Assembly (NCBI GenBank): GCA_023398855.1
Contig: JAEWRS010000186.1
Location: 1 to 6,914 of the forward strand
DNA: 6,914 nucleotides
Source: Bacillota bacterium
GTDB lineage: Bacteria; Bacillota; Clostridia; Lachnospirales; Lachnospiraceae
Direction of reading: 5' to 3'
In this document: positions 6,411 to 6,914 of the stretch, one piece after another
Layout of the letters: every line of letters starts with the position of its first letter
How positions within the stretch are numbered: position 1 is the stretch's first letter
The notes under the pieces: model-generated
What the model saw: the letters and a program-made list of their open reading frames with translations, nothing else
The model's database searches: none
Told to the model about the DNA's origin: nothing
Position numbers and translations under genes: made by a program

Positions 6411-6424
6411 GTTGTTATAACAAC
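6411..6424 (+). promoter_or_regulatory. Palindromic operator candidate upstream of hcp
   Basis: GTTGTTATAACAAC is a perfect 14-bp palindrome with TTG/CAA arms, a form used by Crp/Fnr-family regulators. Its centre (6417.5) is 41.5 bp upstream of the start site predicted from the extended -10 box at 6444-6452, the usual class II activator position. Crp/Fnr-family proteins (HcpR, FNR) are known regulators of hcp in other bacteria. The half-sites also resemble Rex half-sites (TTGTTA), but they abut instead of being separated as in a Rex operator. Confidence 0.6.
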
Positions 6425-6443
6425 AGACATACTCTTCTTTCAA

Positions 6444-6452
6444 TGGTATCCT
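6444..6452 (+). promoter_or_regulatory. Extended -10 promoter element of hcp (candidate)
   Basis: TGGTATCCT has the TGn extension and a 4-of-6 match to TATAAT. No -35 consensus stands at the right distance, as expected for an activator-dependent promoter. Transcription would start near 6459, leaving a 65-nt leader. An alternative, CATACT at 6428-6433 with TTGAAT at 6403-6408, has a poor 19-nt spacer and would place the palindrome inside the promoter as a repressor site. Confidence 0.5.
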
Positions 6453-6468
6453 CTAGTAAGAAAGCAAG

Positions 6469-6488
6469 GGCACTGAAAAAGTGGTGCC
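6469..6488 (+). repeat. Weak leader hairpin of hcp
   Basis: GGCACTG and TGGTGCC can pair over 7 positions (five Watson-Crick, two G-T) around a 6-nt loop, 20 nt upstream of the hcp ribosome binding site. It leaves that site free, so a translational role is not evident. Confidence 0.3.
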
Positions 6489-6508
6489 ATGCATAGAAAA
6501 CATACAAT

Positions 6509-6515
6509 AGGAGGT
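6509..6515 (+). promoter_or_regulatory. Strong ribosome binding site of hcp
   Basis: AGGAGGT, a full Shine-Dalgarno match, ends 8 nt before the ATG at 6524 and fixes the start. Confidence 0.88.
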
Positions 6516-6523
6516 AATGAAAT

Positions 6524-6914
6524 ATGAGCATGTTTTGCTATCAGTGTCAGGAGACAGCTAAGAATTCAGGCTGTACCATTAAGGGAGTCTGTGGAAAGAA
6601 TGAGGAGGTTGCAAAGCTTCAGGATCTGCTCATTTATACAGTAAAGGGTATATCTGAAATAGTAATAAAAACGAAAACCGATGTTTCAGGGATCAACACA
6701 GTCAATCATGAGGTGCTGACAAGCCTCTTTATTACGATTACAAATGCAAACTTTGATGCAGATGCAATTGAAAAGCAGATTGTAAAGCTACTGGGATTAA
6801 GAGATCAGCTTGCAAAAGATACAGGTTATAATGGAAACCAGGATGCAGCAGTATTTACTGTGGATTCCAGAGAATCCATGCTTTCCAAGGCTTCTAAAGT
6901 TGGGGTTCTTGCTA
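6524..6914 (+). CDS. hcp: Hybrid cluster protein / hydroxylamine reductase, N-terminal part (3'-partial)
   Basis: The frame is open from ATG 6524 to the window end and gives the first 130 residues of a protein that is usually about 540-550 long. The N-terminus MSMFCYQCQETAKNSGCTIKGVCGK is diagnostic: Cys5, Cys8, Cys17 and Cys23 make the CX2CX8CX5C motif that binds the proximal [4Fe-4S] cluster of class I-type Hcp from strict anaerobes. Enterobacterial (class II) proteins use a different spacing and a [2Fe-2S] cluster. The ligands of the hybrid Fe-S-O cluster lie beyond the window. Hcp is a cytoplasmic iron-sulfur enzyme reported to reduce hydroxylamine in vitro and NO to N2O, protecting against nitrosative stress. 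It has its own leader with a probable Crp/Fnr-type operator. A redox partner (Hcr-like or rubredoxin-type) may follow but is out of view. Confidence 0.95.
   Translation, partial: MSMFCYQCQETAKNSGCTIKGVCGKNEEVAKLQDLLIYTVKGISEIVIKTKTDVSGINTVNHEVLTSLFITITNANFDADAIEKQIVKLLGLRDQLAKDTGYNGNQDAAVFTVDSRESMLSKASKVGVLA

Noticed and set aside
6412..6423. Rex (NADH-sensing) operator upstream of hcp
   Set aside because: The half-sites TTGTTA and TAACAA match Rex halves, but they abut, whereas the Rex operator TTGTTAANNNNTTAACAA keeps them separated, so a Crp/Fnr-type dyad fits better.

Overview
The window looks like chromosomal DNA from an anaerobic low-to-mid-GC Firmicute, most likely a Clostridia/Lachnospiraceae-type organism. 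The basis is strong AGGAGG-type ribosome binding sites, the codon use, the protein style (a clostridial hydantoinase/oxoprolinase-family ASKHA protein, a class I-type hybrid cluster protein with a CX2CX8CX5C cluster motif) and a consensus sigma-A promoter. No RNA gene, CRISPR array, insertion sequence or phage gene is visible. The genus cannot be fixed from sequence alone.

Left part (1-3384, plus strand): an apparent operon of three genes. It holds the C-terminal part of a multi-pass membrane transporter, a complete 709-residue hydantoinase/oxoprolinase-like protein (HyuA-type, with no HyuB partner in view), and a 253-residue protein with an HExxH motif plus a downstream glutamate helix, resembling ImmA/IrrE-type zinc metallopeptidases. 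The first two genes are 15 nt apart and the second and third 46 nt apart. A perfect 13-bp hairpin follows and closes the block. A reasonable reading is uptake of a small organic substrate followed by ATP-dependent chemistry on it. The metallopeptidase-like gene is the unexpected passenger.

Middle part (3420-5940, minus strand): a convergent two-gene operon driven by a textbook promoter (TTGACA, 17-nt spacer, TATCAT, with a TG extension). Its first gene encodes a fusion of a sugar/choline-phosphate-type nucleotidyltransferase with a PLP-dependent class I/II aminotransferase. This is the architecture known for PntC-AEPT enzymes, which make and CMP-activate 2-aminoethylphosphonate. Its second gene encodes a small SAM-dependent methyltransferase. 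Together they suggest synthesis, activation and perhaps methylation of an amino-alcohol or aminophosphonate head group for a surface polymer or lipid, but no PEP mutase or phosphonopyruvate decarboxylase gene lies in the window. The longest open frame of the fusion begins at a TTG inside the leader; the supported start is the ATG at 5864.

Right part (6130-6914, plus strand): a small cysteine-containing two-helix membrane protein, then the first 130 residues of hybrid cluster protein Hcp, cut by the window end. The leader before hcp holds a perfect 14-bp palindrome. Its centre falls 41.5 bp upstream of the start site predicted from an extended -10 box, the canonical class II position of a Crp/Fnr-family activator, a family known to control hcp.
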